64,000 nucleotides of DNA from Flavobacteriales bacterium (GCA_003150615.1 QALN01000007.1:1-64000); one strand, 5' to 3'; positions 17,229 through 26,372 are shown, counted from the stretch's first letter. The notes: a model not told the origin generated them from the letters alone. Made by a program: numbers and translations.

Positions 17229-19094
17229 TCAGAACAACGTCCCGGAAGACAGTTCTATCATCTTGCGGCGGTACACGGACAACAACTTGCTTTTCGACAC
17301 GAAACCTACGTAGCGGTTATGATAGCCTACCACCGGAAGATTCCATGCCCCCGTATCCTGGAACTTTTTCATTATACTGGCCATCGAATCCTCACCTTGT
17401 ACGATCACCGCCGGAGGTTGCTGCATCATCTCGGCCACATTGAGCTTTTCGTACATATCGCGCTCGAACATCACAGGGCGTATATCGTCCAGAAGCACCA
17501 CGCCTATCAGGTGATTATGCTTGGACACAACAGGAAATATGTTTCGGCACGATTTTGCGACGGCATTGTGCACCACCTCGCCGAGCGTCGCCTCGATTGG
17601 TATCTGCACGAAATTGCGCTCTATTATCCTTTCCAGTTCCATATCGCCCAGTATGGCCTTGTCCTTGTCGTGTGTAGGCAGGTCGCCTTTTTTGGCCAGT
17701 TCCTCGGTATAGACATTGAATTTTGTATTGTACTTCGTTATCACGAACGAAATGGCCGAAACAACCATAAGAGGAGCTATCAGCGCATAACCGCCCGTAG
17801 TTTCCACTATCAGGAAAACAGCCGTCAGCGGCGCCTGCATCACGCCGGCCATCAATCCGGTCATACCTACCAGCGCAAAATTGCTGAGCGAAAGTTCCGC
17901 CGCCGGGCGTATTATGTTAACTATCCGCGCAAACGCCAATCCCGCCACGGAACCCATGAACAATGTCGGGGCAAACGTACCTCCTATGCCTCCGGCTCCG
18001 AAAGTGACAGTGGTAGCCAGCATCTTCAGGTAAAGCATCGCCACGAGCAGTCCGACGCCTATCCAGGGACTGTCCGGCAGGTTTTCCGCCCATTCAAAGC
18101 CTATTACCGAACGGTAGTTCTCCGCCAAAAGGGTATTTATCGTCGAGTAACCCTCACCGTACAGCGGCGGCATCAGGTATATCATACATCCGAGCCCTAA
18201 CGCTCCGACCACCAACCTCGCGTAGGTATTGCGAAGGTTCTGTTCGAAAAAATGTCCTACGCGGGAATATATCCTGGTAAAATGGATGGATGCCACGGCA
18301 GTGAAAAGCGCCAGCAGTATATAGTAAAAAATATTCTGGAGCTGGAACACGGCATCCGAACGGAAATCCAACGTCAGCGACTGCCCCATGAAAAAGTACG
18401 ACACCAGCAACCCCGTAGCCGACGACAACATCAACGGTATGAGCGAAGCAATGGTCAGATCGAGAGAAAACACTTCGATTACGAAAATAAGTCCCGTCAC
18501 CGGCACTTTGAATATCGCCGACAACGCTGCCGCCGTACCGCACCCCAGAAGTAGCGAACGCGTCTTCGAGTCCAAGTGCAGCATACGAGAAAAGTTCGAG
18601 CCTATGGCCGCACCGGTCGACACCGCAGGGCCTTCCAGACCGGCCGAACCGCCGAAACCCACCGTAACTGGGGAAGTTATGAGCGACGCATACATCGAAC
18701 GGAACTTTATAATCGACTTTTTCCGTGAAATAGCATACAGCACGTTCGGTATGCCGTGCCCTATCTGCCTGCGTACCACATAGCGTATTATCAGCAACGT
18801 AAGCGAAATGCCTATTATCGGAAAAGCAAAATAAAAACCGTTGAATCCGAACCTGCCTACCAGAGTATTCTCGACGAAATACTGTATGTAATGGGTGAAA
18901 TTCTTAAGTATTACGGAACTAAGTCCGGCCAGAATGCCGACCACGATACTCGATATGAGCACGAACTGCCGGAGCGAGAGATGCCTGTATCTCCATATCG
19001 TAAAACGCCGCAAAGCCTCCCCGCTCCACAAAAGGCGCAGAGAATAGCTCACGAGCGTTTTTAACGAATGAAATACAGATCTGTTCCGCTCCAC
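17229..19094 (-). CDS. ClC-family chloride channel/transporter with CBS domains
   Basis: A 621-residue ClC protein. The selectivity motif is GSAGLEGPAV near residue 150, with the gating glutamate kept, and GGTFAPTLF near 367 supplies the third anion-binding loop. The membrane part ends near residue 445 and is followed by about 170 residues with two CBS domains that in this family sense nucleotides. Whether it is a channel or a proton antiporter cannot be told from sequence; no clear proton glutamate was assigned. It starts 22 bases after the aspS stop on the same strand, so it is probably co-transcribed with aspS. Confidence 0.9.
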   Translation of the reverse strand: MERNRSVFHSLKTLVSYSLRLLWSGEALRRFTIWRYRHLSLRQFVLISSIVVGILAGLSSVILKNFTHYIQYFVENTLVGRFGFNGFYFAFPIIGISLTLLIIRYVVRRQIGHGIPNVLYAISRKKSIIKFRSMYASLITSPVTVGFGGSAGLEGPAVSTGAAIGSNFSRMLHLDSKTRSLLLGCGTAAALSAIFKVPVTGLIFVIEVFSLDLTIASLIPLMLSSATGLLVSYFFMGQSLTLDFRSDAVFQLQNIFYYILLALFTAVASIHFTRIYSRVGHFFEQNLRNTYARLVVGALGLGCMIYLMPPLYGEGYSTINTLLAENYRSVIGFEWAENLPDSPWIGVGLLVAMLYLKMLATTVTFGAGGIGGTFAPTLFMGSVAGLAFARIVNIIRPAAELSLSNFALVGMTGLMAGVMQAPLTAVFLIVETTGGYALIAPLMVVSAISFVITKYNTKFNVYTEELAKKGDLPTHDKDKAILGDMELERIIERNFVQIPIEATLGEVVHNAVAKSCRNIFPVVSKHNHLIGVVLLDDIRPVMFERDMYEKLNVAEMMQQPPAVIVQGEDSMASIMKKFQDTGAWNLPVVGYHNRYVGFVSKSKLLSVYRRKMIELSSGTLF

Positions 19095-19116
19095 GGCCGC
19101 ATATTTTTTAACCGGA

Positions 19117-20862
19117 TTACAATACCGTTTTTATCGAAAGCTCACTTAGCTGGTCTTCCGCCAGAGGAGAAGGAGCGTCTATCATCATATCGCGTCCCGA
19201 ATTATTCTTCGGGAAAGCTATGAAATCGCGTATTATCTCGTTGCCGCCCAAAAGCGCCACCAAACGGTCGAAACCGAAAGCCAGTCCGCCGTGGGGAGGA
19301 GCGCCGTATTTAAAGGCATTCATAAGGAAGCCGAACTGGTCCTGCGCCTGTTCCGGGGTAAATCCCAAATGGCGGAACATCATCATCTGCGTGGCATTGT
19401 CGTGTATACGTATAGACCCGCCGCCTATCTCGTTACCGTTCAGCACTATATCGTAAGCGTTGGCGTGTACCGCACCCGGATCCGTTTCCAGAAGCGGTAT
19501 GTCCTCTTTTTTAGGGGAAGTAAACGGATGATGCATCGCATAGTAACGCCCTGTTTCCTCGTCCCATTCGAAAAGCGGGAAATCCACCACCCACAAGGGA
19601 GCGAACACGTCGGGATTCCGCAGTCCGAGGCGCGAACCCATCTCAAGACGCAGAGCGCCAAGGGCCTTGCGCGTCTTGTCAGCCTGTCCCGCCATTATCA
19701 ATATCAGATCGCCTGCTTTTGCGCCCGTTGCCGAAGCCACGGCAGAGAGGTCTTCGGACGAATAGAATTTATCGACGGACGATTTGAACGTCCCGTCTTC
19801 GTTGCATTTCACCCATACCAATCCCGAAGCGCCTATCTGGGGGCGTTTTACCCAGTCGGTCAGTTCATCCGTCTGCTTACGGGAATATCCGGCGCATCCA
19901 GGAACGGCCATCCCGACTACCAGCGGAGCATTGTCGAACACGGAAAAGCCTTTGCCTTTCATAAGACCGTCCAGCTCGCAGAAACGCATATCGAAACGTA
20001 TATCCGGTTTGTCCGACCCGTACAAACGCATGGCATCGTCATACTGCATACGCGGTATTTCATCTATTTCAACCCCGCGTATTTCCTTCAACAGGTATTT
20101 GAAAAGTCCTTCGAAAGTATTTATCACATCTTCCTGTTCCACGAATGACATCTCGCAGTCCACCTGAGTGAACTCAGGCTGACGGTCGGCACGGAGGTCT
20201 TCGTCGCGGAAACATCTCACTATCTGGAAATACTTGTCCATACCGGCTACCATGAGCAGCTGTTTGAACGTCTGGGGCGACTGCGGCAATGCGTAGAACT
20301 CTCCCGGATTCATCCTCGAAGGAACAACGAAATCACGCGCGCCCTCAGGCGTGGACTTTATCAGGTAAGGCGTTTCCACCTCAACGAATCCCTCTCCGGT
20401 GAGATATTTGCGCACGGCCATACTTACATTGGCCCTAAGCAGCAGGTTATTTTTGACCGGATTGCGGCGTATGTCGAGATAACGGTATTTCATACGCAGG
20501 TCATCTCCTCCGTCCGATTCGTCCTCGATGGTAAACGGAGGCACTTCGGATTCGTTGAGCACCGTGAGCTTTTCGACGAAAAGTTCAACCTCTCCAGTAG
20601 GGTTGGACGGGTTTTTGGACGCCCTTTCGATAACCGTTCCTTCGGCCTGCACCACATATTCCCTGCCCAATTTCTTTGCGGCCTCCATAAGACCGGCAGC
20701 GGATTTCTCGTTGAATGCGAGCTGCGTCACCCCGTAACGATCGCGAAGATCTATGAATACCATTTGCCCCAAGTCCCTCAGGTGCTGCACCCAACCTGCC
20801 AGGGTAACTTTTTCCCCTGTGTTCTTTGCGGAGAGTTCCCCGCATGTATGCGTTCTGAACAT
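19117..20862 (-). CDS. aspS: Aspartyl-tRNA synthetase
   Basis: A bacterial-type class II synthetase of 581 residues charging tRNA-Asp. The N-terminal anticodon-binding OB fold ([19 protein letters not shown]) comes first. The catalytic core has [10 protein letters not shown], motif 2 in [16 protein letters not shown], and motif 3 in [13 protein letters not shown]. The insertion domain typical of bacterial AspRS is present between motifs 2 and 3, separating it from the shorter archaeal type. Whether it also charges tRNA-Asn is not decidable from the sequence. A -7 box lies about 100 bases upstream, and the ClC gene follows after 22 bases. Confidence 0.97.
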   Translation of the reverse strand: MFRTHTCGELSAKNTGEKVTLAGWVQHLRDLGQMVFIDLRDRYGVTQLAFNEKSAAGLMEAAKKLGREYVVQAEGTVIERASKNPSNPTGEVELFVEKLTVLNESEVPPFTIEDESDGGDDLRMKYRYLDIRRNPVKNNLLLRANVSMAVRKYLTGEGFVEVETPYLIKSTPEGARDFVVPSRMNPGEFYALPQSPQTFKQLLMVAGMDKYFQIVRCFRDEDLRADRQPEFTQVDCEMSFVEQEDVINTFEGLFKYLLKEIRGVEIDEIPRMQYDDAMRLYGSDKPDIRFDMRFCELDGLMKGKGFSVFDNAPLVVGMAVPGCAGYSRKQTDELTDWVKRPQIGASGLVWVKCNEDGTFKSSVDKFYSSEDLSAVASATGAKAGDLILIMAGQADKTRKALGALRLEMGSRLGLRNPDVFAPLWVVDFPLFEWDEETGRYYAMHHPFTSPKKEDIPLLETDPGAVHANAYDIVLNGNEIGGGSIRIHDNATQMMMFRHLGFTPEQAQDQFGFLMNAFKYGAPPHGGLAFGFDRLVALLGGNEIIRDFIAFPKNNSGRDMMIDAPSPLAEDQLSELSIKTVL

Positions 20863-20960
20863 TTTTATATCTGTCTTTTAATTCCTGAAAAATCCCGCAA
20901 CCGAACCGGGGAATCCGTATGCAAACAAACACAGGCAGTTCCCACAGCTTTGCGAAGCTG

Positions 20961-20968
20961 CAAAATTA
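20961..20968 (-). promoter_or_regulatory. -7 box of aspS promoter
   Basis: Minus-strand TAATTTTG followed by C, about 100 bases before the aspS start. No clear -33 element. Confidence 0.5.
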
Positions 20969-20998
20969 GTCAATTTACATCACTATTACCATTAAAAA

Positions 20999-21658
20999 TC
21001 ACCGTTTTCTGGCCACCCACGACGATATATAAGCCGAAATAGCGCCTATGACTATCGTGCCGCACACCATCAGCACTCCCCCTATGAGCCTGCCTGCGCC
21101 GGTAACAGGGTACAAATCGCCGTAACCGACTGTCGAAATAGTAGTTATGGCCCACCAAAGCGAATCTTCTGCCGTAAGGATATTCGAATTAGGAGCTGTC
21201 TCGACCGCAAGTATGGCTATACTGGTCATCATCAGCACCGAAACCACCGAACAGGCAATCAAAAGAAATATCCTTTCCTCCGGATTCGAACGCAGACGCT
21301 TCAGGACGTACCTTACCGTGTAATAAATCCTGTAAATCCTCAGAAGGCGTGAAATACGCGTGATATCCCTTATATAACCCGTACCGAAAGCCGGAATGCT
21401 CGAAAGCAGGTCGAACCATCCGTAACGCATGAACCTGAACTTATCCGGAGCATTCATCAGCCTGACGAAAAAATCACCGAGCAGAAATATGCACAACGTA
21501 TTGTCGTAAATGGATATAAGCCGTGCCATTTCCGGAGGCAGATAAAACACGGCATCCGCCAGAAGGCATATCAGAACAAACACCGACAGGCTAAGCAACG
21601 CCGCCTGGAAAATAGTAGCCTTATGGTAATAATTGTACTGGTATCTGTCTGTTTCCAT
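20999..21658 (-). CDS. Six-helix voltage-gated-type potassium channel
   Basis: A 219-residue channel of the VIC superfamily. Helices S1-S3 are followed by an S4-like segment with spaced arginines (RDITRISRLLRIYR, about residues 97-110). After S5 comes the pore loop with the K+ selectivity filter TVGYGD (176-181) and S6. The protein stops just after S6 (SSWVARKR), with no RCK or cyclic-nucleotide domain, so gating would be by voltage or membrane state only. It has its own promoter (minus strand 21722-21690), divergent from LysO. Confidence 0.88.
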   Translation of the reverse strand: METDRYQYNYYHKATIFQAALLSLSVFVLICLLADAVFYLPPEMARLISIYDNTLCIFLLGDFFVRLMNAPDKFRFMRYGWFDLLSSIPAFGTGYIRDITRISRLLRIYRIYYTVRYVLKRLRSNPEERIFLLIACSVVSVLMMTSIAILAVETAPNSNILTAEDSLWWAITTISTVGYGDLYPVTGAGRLIGGVLMVCGTIVIGAISAYISSWVARKR

Positions 21659-21689
21659 AATGCAACGTTTATATCATTTTGCTTTTATG

Positions 21690-21722
21690 CAAATATAACC
21701 ATCAAATACATCCCGATGCAAA
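21690..21722 (-). promoter_or_regulatory. Promoter of the K+ channel gene
   Basis: Read on the minus strand: TTTG (21722-21719), 21-base spacer, TATATTTG (21697-21690). Good match to the Bacteroidota consensus, 32 bases before the start codon. Confidence 0.75.
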
Positions 21723-21760
21723 TTTACCTGTTCTGCCGCCGGCTGACGGCTCCAAAAGTA

Positions 21761-21791
21761 TTTCAAAAACGGGAGTTTCGACGTAATTTTG
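21761..21791 (+). promoter_or_regulatory. Promoter of the LysO C-terminal-half gene
   Basis: TTTC (21761-21764), 19-base spacer, TAATTTTG (21784-21791). The box lies inside the longest reading frame, which opens at 21623, and so excludes ATG starts upstream of it and supports the TTG at 21824. Confidence 0.65.
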
Positions 21792-21823
21792 CCGGGCGCA
21801 TAAAAGTAAAACCCGGACTGCCA

Positions 21824-22426
21824 TTGAAAGGAAGCATAGTCATAGTATCGTTTTTCGTAGCCGGCGTCCTGACCGGAATGGCCGGTATATGGACCTCATC
21901 AAGTCCGTGGGACGACTATACACGATACGCCCTTTATCTTCTGATGTTTCTGGTTGGGGCTTCGTTGGGAGCCGGAGGAAAAATACGTGAGATGTTCCGC
22001 AGCCTTGGAATAAAAACCCTGCTCGTCCCCATAGCAACGATAACCGGAACGCTAGCCTTTTCGGCTCTGGCCGCCCTTATGATATCGCGGTATTCGGTTT
22101 ACGACTGCATGGCCGTAGGTTCCGGATTCGGGTATTATTCGCTCTCTTCGGTATTCATAACCCAGTACAAAGGGGCGGAGCTGGGAACGGTAGCGCTTAT
22201 GACCAACATATTCCGTGAAATTATAACATTGCTCTTCGCTCCGCTCCTGGTACGCTTTTTCAGCCCCCTGGCTCCCATCTGTGCCGGAGGAGCGACTACG
22301 ATGGATACGACACTCGGCGTTATAACCCGTTTTTCGGGACGCGAATACGTTTTTATAGCCGTTTTCCACGGAGCGGTCGTGGATTTCACGGTACCTTTTT
22401 TCGTAACCTTCTTCTGCGGGCTCTGA
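21824..22426 (+). CDS. lysO: LysO lysine exporter, C-terminal half (TTG start)
   Basis: A 200-residue membrane protein corresponding to the C-terminal part of LysO (DUF340), which exports lysine and toxic analogues. Conserved segments are GSGFGYYSLSSVFIT (near residue 90), KGAELGT, FREIITLLFAPLLVR and AGGATTMDTTLGVITRFSG (near 155). I place the start at TTG 21824 (reading MKGSIVIVSFF) because homologues I recall begin at that point and because the promoter lies inside the longer frame. In Bacteroidota, LysO is usually two adjacent genes; here the small N-terminal half is at 53247, about 31 kb away. No other LysO part lies next to this gene. Confidence 0.85.
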   Translation: MKGSIVIVSFFVAGVLTGMAGIWTSSSPWDDYTRYALYLLMFLVGASLGAGGKIREMFRSLGIKTLLVPIATITGTLAFSALAALMISRYSVYDCMAVGSGFGYYSLSSVFITQYKGAELGTVALMTNIFREIITLLFAPLLVRFFSPLAPICAGGATTMDTTLGVITRFSGREYVFIAVFHGAVVDFTVPFFVTFFCGL

Positions 22427-22544
22427 TTTTTGCGCCAAATCAAAAAAACAGGCGAACATCCACGGTTTTATCTCAAAACTTTCATAGATTTGTCAAAATG
22501 TATGTAAAACAACCCGTCTACCATATTAATACGGCCATAAAGGA

Positions 22545-23177
22545 TTGAAAAAAGTATTTTACATAAGTATTTTCATACTGCTCGCCGACCAGATACTCAA
22601 ATTCTGGGTAAAAACACACATAATGCTGGGCGAGAGGAAAATAATAACCGACTGGTTCCAGATATACTTTGTGGAGAACCCCGGAATGGCCTTCGGCATG
22701 GAGTTCGGCGGCGATTACGGCAAAATAATCCTCATCGTCTTCCGCATACTCGTATCGGGGCTGTTGCTATTTTGGATATGGACCCTTGTCAACCGTAAAT
22801 CGCCGAACATACTGGTCATACCGCTCACCATGATCTTCGCCGGAGCCGTAGGCAACATCGTAGACTCGCTGTTTTACGGCATGATATTCGACGCTCCGTT
22901 CGCCGGGGTAGCTTCATTCATACCTGAAGGCGGTGGATATGCTCCGTTCATGTACGGAAAAGTAGTCGATATGTTCTACTTCCCTCTTTGGGAAGGCAAT
23001 CTCCCTTCATGGCTCCCGCTATGGGGAGGCGAGCATTTCGTGTTTTTCCCTGCCGTGTTCAACATAGCCGACGTAGCCGTATCGGCAGGCATAATACTGC
23101 TCATATTGTTCCAGAAGAAAGCGTTCGACGAGCGTTCCTCGTTCAAAAAATCGGACCGTTACGTCAAAGGCTTTTAG
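22545..23177 (+). CDS. lspA: Lipoprotein signal peptidase II (TTG start)
   Basis: LspA cleaves the signal peptides of prolipoproteins in the inner membrane. It is a 210-residue, four-helix aspartic peptidase: the catalytic aspartates are in VGNIVDS (about residue 107) and FNIADVAVS (about 175), and VENPGMAFGM is the conserved NxG(M)AF segment. The loop between helices is longer than in proteobacteria, as is usual in Bacteroidota. The start codon is TTG after AAAGGA; no in-frame ATG precedes it. Its substrates here would include the S41 and DUF4270 lipoproteins. The next gene begins 49 bases downstream. Confidence 0.93.
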   Translation: MKKVFYISIFILLADQILKFWVKTHIMLGERKIITDWFQIYFVENPGMAFGMEFGGDYGKIILIVFRILVSGLLLFWIWTLVNRKSPNILVIPLTMIFAGAVGNIVDSLFYGMIFDAPFAGVASFIPEGGGYAPFMYGKVVDMFYFPLWEGNLPSWLPLWGGEHFVFFPAVFNIADVAVSAGIILLILFQKKAFDERSSFKKSDRYVKGF

Positions 23178-23226
23178 ATGCCGACCCGGGTGCGCCGCTG
23201 AAAAAAAACCGAGAAATAGACATACC

Positions 23227-24189
23227 ATGAAGCGTTTATCATTGTTCCTGCTTGTGTTTTACGTTTCCGTAACCGCTTCGGCTCAGACCACGTCACAAGC
23301 ATACAGGGACTACATAGAAAAATACAAAGCCACCGCGGTGCGCCAAATGCGTGAAAACCGCATTCCCGCCAGCATAATCATGGCCCAGGCTCTGCTTGAG
23401 TCCTCCGCAGGGCGGAGCGAACTTTCCGTGAAAGCCAACAACCATTTCGGCATAAAATGCACCTCGGAATGGACAGGCAAAACCATGCTCAAAGACGATG
23501 ACCGCAAGAACGAATGCTTCCGCAAATACGACCATCCGGAAGAATCCTACCGCGACCATTCGCTTTTCCTCAAACGCGACCGCTATTCCTCCCTGTACGT
23601 CCTCGAACCTACCGACTACGTAGCATGGGCCAAAGGGCTGAAAGCCGCAGGCTACGCCACCGACCCGCTTTACGCCGAAAAACTGATACGCCTTATCGAG
23701 AACTACTCGCTCCACACCCTGGATATCGAAGGCGCGGCCTCGATGCCCGACGACACCGGCGTACAAACTCCGGGTTCACAAACAGACACGGGAATAGCCG
23801 CTGCCGACCGCAACGCCATGTACCGCCACGCAAACAAAGGCATAATGTATGTAGTGGCATTCGAAGGCGATACCGCGGAGGACATTGCCAAACGCTTCAA
23901 GGTATCGGTGGACAAGTTGTTGCTGTATAACGAACTGCGCTACGACTCGCAGCTCGTACCAGGGCAGTACGTATTCCTCGCACCGAAAAAGACCAAGGGA
24001 GTGGAGGATTTCTATACCGTCAGGGAAGGCGATACCATGTACCTGATAGCACAGAAAACAGGCGTTACCGTCAAGACCTTGTACGACAAAAACCGCATCA
24101 AACAGGGTGTGGAACCGCCTGTCGGCACCAAACTGTACCTCAAACGCACATTGCCACGCAAACAGGCCGTTAACTGGTACAACAGATAA
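23227..24189 (+). CDS. Secreted glucosaminidase with LysM domains
   Basis: A 320-residue secreted peptidoglycan hydrolase. A signal peptide ends near TASAQ (residue 20). The glucosaminidase (FlgJ/LytG-like) domain covers about 28-160, with ASIIMAQALLESSAGRS carrying the catalytic glutamate and NHFGIKC and YRDHSLFL as family motifs. Two LysM-like peptidoglycan-binding segments follow: YVVAFEGDTAEDIAKRF (about 207-255) and FYTVREGDTMYLIAQKTG (about 263-310). A Ser/Thr/Gly-rich linker (about 165-195) joins the parts. It follows lspA by 49 bases and ends at a perfect 20 bp hairpin. Confidence 0.92.
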   Translation: MKRLSLFLLVFYVSVTASAQTTSQAYRDYIEKYKATAVRQMRENRIPASIIMAQALLESSAGRSELSVKANNHFGIKCTSEWTGKTMLKDDDRKNECFRKYDHPEESYRDHSLFLKRDRYSSLYVLEPTDYVAWAKGLKAAGYATDPLYAEKLIRLIENYSLHTLDIEGAASMPDDTGVQTPGSQTDTGIAAADRNAMYRHANKGIMYVVAFEGDTAEDIAKRFKVSVDKLLLYNELRYDSQLVPGQYVFLAPKKTKGVEDFYTVREGDTMYLIAQKTGVTVKTLYDKNRIKQGVEPPVGTKLYLKRTLPRKQAVNWYNR

Positions 24190-24199
24190 CAGAGTCTTC

Positions 24200-24241
24200 A
24201 ACATGAAGGCCCGGAAGAAAATTCTTCCGGGCCTTCATGTT
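24200..24241 (+). terminator. Perfect 20 bp hairpin terminator
   Basis: Two 20 bp arms with a 2-base loop, stem rich in GGCCCGG, 10 bases after the glucosaminidase stop. There is no long T-run, but the arm itself ends in TT. It separates two plus-strand genes. Confidence 0.75.
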
Positions 24242-24285
24242 GAAACATACCGGAAACACGATACGCATTTAAAAAAACGTCCGAT

Positions 24286-25152
24286 ATGAAAAATAAACTG
24301 ACAACAACCGTAATTGCGTTGCTGATATCGCTCTCAGCACAGGCAGGCGGCGGCTTTTCCCTGTGGCAACTGGCTTCGCAGGCAGACAAGATAGGCAACT
24401 CTTACGTCATGCGCACCGACAAAGGCCGCGTCGTAGTCATCGACGGAGGTTACGCCGAAGAAGCCCCCTACCTGCGCGGTTTCATAGCCGCATTAGGAGG
24501 AAAAGTGGACATGTGGATAATCACCCATCCCCACCCGGACCATAGCGGCGCACTGACCGAAATACTCAAAAAACCCGGCAGCATAGAGATAAAATCCATT
24601 CTCCAGTCGCGTTTTCCGGAAAGCCTCCGCAAACTGGAACGAAGCCAGAAACACGCCAGCCGCCTGTACAGCCTTATCGACAGCTCAGGCATAAAGGAAA
24701 TAAACCTCGACCGTCCGGGCCTTACCATTAAAATAGACGGGATGCACCTTAAAGTCTTAGGCGTTACCAACCCGGAAATAACCGCAAACCCGTACAACAA
24801 CTCCAGCATGGTCCTGCGCGTATGGGACAAACGCAAGTCAGTACTTTTCCTCGGCGACCTTGGCATCGAAGGCGGAGAAAAGCTTCTCTCTTCGGCTGCG
24901 GCACGGGAACTGGACTGCGATTATCTGCAAATGGCCCATCACGGACAAGCCGGAGTGAGCCGCGAGTTTTACCGTACGGTCAAATTCCGCGCCTGCCTCT
25001 GGCCCACACCGACCTGGGTCTGGAACAACGATGCCGGTAAGGGATTCGACACACACATCCTCAAAACAATCGAAACACGCCGTTGGATGGACGAACTCGG
25101 CATAAAAGAACAGTATGTAAGCTGCCTTTTGGGAACTTCAAAAATATTCTGA
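24286..25152 (+). CDS. Secreted metallo-beta-lactamase-fold hydrolase
   Basis: A 288-residue protein with a signal peptide (cleavage near SAQAG, residue 20) and an MBL-fold domain. The di-zinc motif THPHPDHSG gives H81, H83, D85 and H86; a further metal aspartate is probably in LFLGDLG (near 190), and MAHHGQ (near 215) supplies another histidine. The spacing resembles ComEC/Rec2-like or other non-lactamase members of the fold rather than beta-lactamases, so the substrate is unknown and antibiotic resistance should not be inferred. The gene is flanked by two strong hairpins and appears monocistronic. Confidence 0.82.
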   Translation: MKNKLTTTVIALLISLSAQAGGGFSLWQLASQADKIGNSYVMRTDKGRVVVIDGGYAEEAPYLRGFIAALGGKVDMWIITHPHPDHSGALTEILKKPGSIEIKSILQSRFPESLRKLERSQKHASRLYSLIDSSGIKEINLDRPGLTIKIDGMHLKVLGVTNPEITANPYNNSSMVLRVWDKRKSVLFLGDLGIEGGEKLLSSAAARELDCDYLQMAHHGQAGVSREFYRTVKFRACLWPTPTWVWNNDAGKGFDTHILKTIETRRWMDELGIKEQYVSCLLGTSKIF

Positions 25153-25162
25153 AAAAACATAC

Positions 25163-25217
25163 GGCAAAAACAAAAGAGGCCTCAGCCCTTAGGGCTGAGG
25201 CCTCTTTTGTTTTTGCC
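25163..25217 (+). terminator. Very long near-perfect palindromic terminator
   Basis: Two 27 bp arms around a single T form a 55-base near-perfect palindrome, with A-rich and T-rich outer parts (AAAACAAAAG, CTTTTGTTTT) around a GC core. It ends the MBL-fold gene and shields the recombinase gene. Confidence 0.85.
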
Positions 25218-25356
25218 GGACTATGCCCACACTACAAATAACACCCTGACAAACAAATCATTAAGCCAAATTACAACGCCGGAACTTGTGCACACTTCAT
25301 GCCTCAGATCATATACGAATAACACTTTTGTCCCTAATCAATAGAAATAAAAAATT

Positions 25357-26019
25357 ATGGTAATCGCTTATCTTAGAATCAGTACAGGCAAACAACTTCT
25401 GGCCAACCAACAGGACGAAATATCCAGGTTTGCCAAATCCAAGAACCTCACGGTCGACCGCTGGGTCACGGAAACCGTGAGCGGACGTAAAGCCCAAAAG
25501 GAACGCAAACTTGGCCAGTTATTGAAAAAACTGAAAGCCGGAGACACGCTCATCGTCACCGAATTGTCCAGGTTATCGAGGACTCTCACCGACATAATGG
25601 CAATAATGGGGCTTTGTCTTGAAAAAAACATAACCCTTTACAGCACCAAGGACGGATATGCGTTCGACGACAGTATCAACAGCAAAGTCCTGTGCTTTGC
25701 ATTCGGACTTGTAGCAGAAATAGAGAGAAACCTCATATCCATGCGTACAAAGGAAGCGCTCGCACTGCGGAAAGCGGAAGGGATACAGTTAGGACGCAGA
25801 ACCGGCAGCTACACTAAGTTAAACCTGCTGTTGGACAACAAGGACGACATAGTCGACATGGTCAAACGTGGCGCCTCGATAGCACGCGTGTGCCACCATT
25901 ACGGGGTATCCAGGGATACCTTCAACAATTTCAGAAACAAATGCAGAACGCTCGACACGTTACTGGTACGCCGGCGCAAAAGAAAAATGGCGTGCGATAT
26001 ACCGGCAACTCGTCCTTAA
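25357..26019 (+). CDS. Serine recombinase, Mpi-type DNA invertase
   Basis: A 220-residue small serine recombinase of the resolvase/invertase family. The catalytic serine is S9 in AYLRISTGKQ; VTELSRLSRTLTDI (about residues 68-81) carries the conserved arginines; AFGLVAEIERNLISMRTKEAL (about 118-138) is the long dimerisation helix region; a helix-turn-helix (ASIARVCHHYGVSRDTF) lies near 175-193. The family pattern resembles Mpi of Bacteroides fragilis, which inverts many promoters in trans. No inverted repeats flanking a promoter are visible beside the gene, so any targets would be elsewhere. It sits next to tRNA-Leu and tRNA-Gly, so it may also be a remnant of a mobile element. Confidence 0.85.
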   Translation: MVIAYLRISTGKQLLANQQDEISRFAKSKNLTVDRWVTETVSGRKAQKERKLGQLLKKLKAGDTLIVTELSRLSRTLTDIMAIMGLCLEKNITLYSTKDGYAFDDSINSKVLCFAFGLVAEIERNLISMRTKEALALRKAEGIQLGRRTGSYTKLNLLLDNKDDIVDMVKRGASIARVCHHYGVSRDTFNNFRNKCRTLDTLLVRRRKRKMACDIPATRP

Positions 26020-26065
26020 CGCGTAGATCATTCAATCCCTGCATCTGCAATCTAAATCTAAACCA

Positions 26066-26098
26066 TAAAAAATCCCCTGCGTGTTACGCAGGGGATTT
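26066..26098 (-). terminator. Terminator of the tRNA-Gly/tRNA-Leu transcript
   Basis: Stem AAATCCCCTGCGT/ACGCAGGGGATTT with loop GTT, followed on the minus strand by a T-run (the A-run at 26066-26073). It starts 4 bases after the tRNA-Leu 3' end. Confidence 0.9.
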
Positions 26099-26101
26099 CT
26101 G

Positions 26102-26186
26102 TGCTCGAGGCGGGAGTCGAACCCGCACATCCATTTCTGAATAAAGGATTTTAAGTCCTTCGTGTCTACCATTCCACCACTCGAGC
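26102..26186 (-). tRNA. tRNA-Leu (anticodon TAA)
   Basis: Class II tRNA of 85 bases: acceptor GCTCGAG/CTCGAGC, anticodon stem AAGGA/TCCTT with loop CTTAAAA giving TAA, a long variable arm, and T loop TTCGACT. CCA is not encoded. It shares a transcript with tRNA-Gly upstream. Confidence 0.95.
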
Positions 26187-26243
26187 TACCTTTAGGTAAC
26201 AAAAACAGGGCCTGCCTTTTACCAAGCCCTGCCCTGCCTCCTG

Positions 26244-26315
26244 AGCGGAAAACGGGATTCGGACCCGCGACCCCCACCTTGGCAAGGTGGTGCTCTACCA
26301 CTGAGCTATTTCCGC
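26244..26315 (-). tRNA. tRNA-Gly (anticodon GCC)
   Basis: A 72-base tRNA: acceptor GCGGAAA/TTTCCGC, D stem GCTC/GAGC, anticodon stem CCACC/GGTGG with loop TTGCCAA, T loop TCCGAAT. CCA is not encoded. First gene of the two-tRNA transcript; its promoter begins 26 bases upstream. Confidence 0.95.
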
Positions 26316-26340
26316 AATTGCACCGTAATTAAGTACCCGG

Positions 26341-26372
26341 CAAATGTACGACATATTTTTTATTCGGACAAA
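26341..26372 (-). promoter_or_regulatory. Promoter of the tRNA-Gly/tRNA-Leu operon
   Basis: On the minus strand: TTTG (26372-26369), 20-base spacer, TACATTTG (26348-26341), then C. Near-ideal Bacteroidota promoter 26 bases before tRNA-Gly. Confidence 0.85.

Noticed and set aside
24286..25152. Possible beta-lactamase because of the MBL fold
   Set aside because: The zinc motif is that of the whole superfamily and the rest does not resemble known beta-lactamases; resistance should not be claimed.
25218..25356. Invertible promoter next to the recombinase
   Set aside because: I looked for inverted repeats bracketing the upstream region and found only an imperfect direct repeat, so no local invertible switch is supported.
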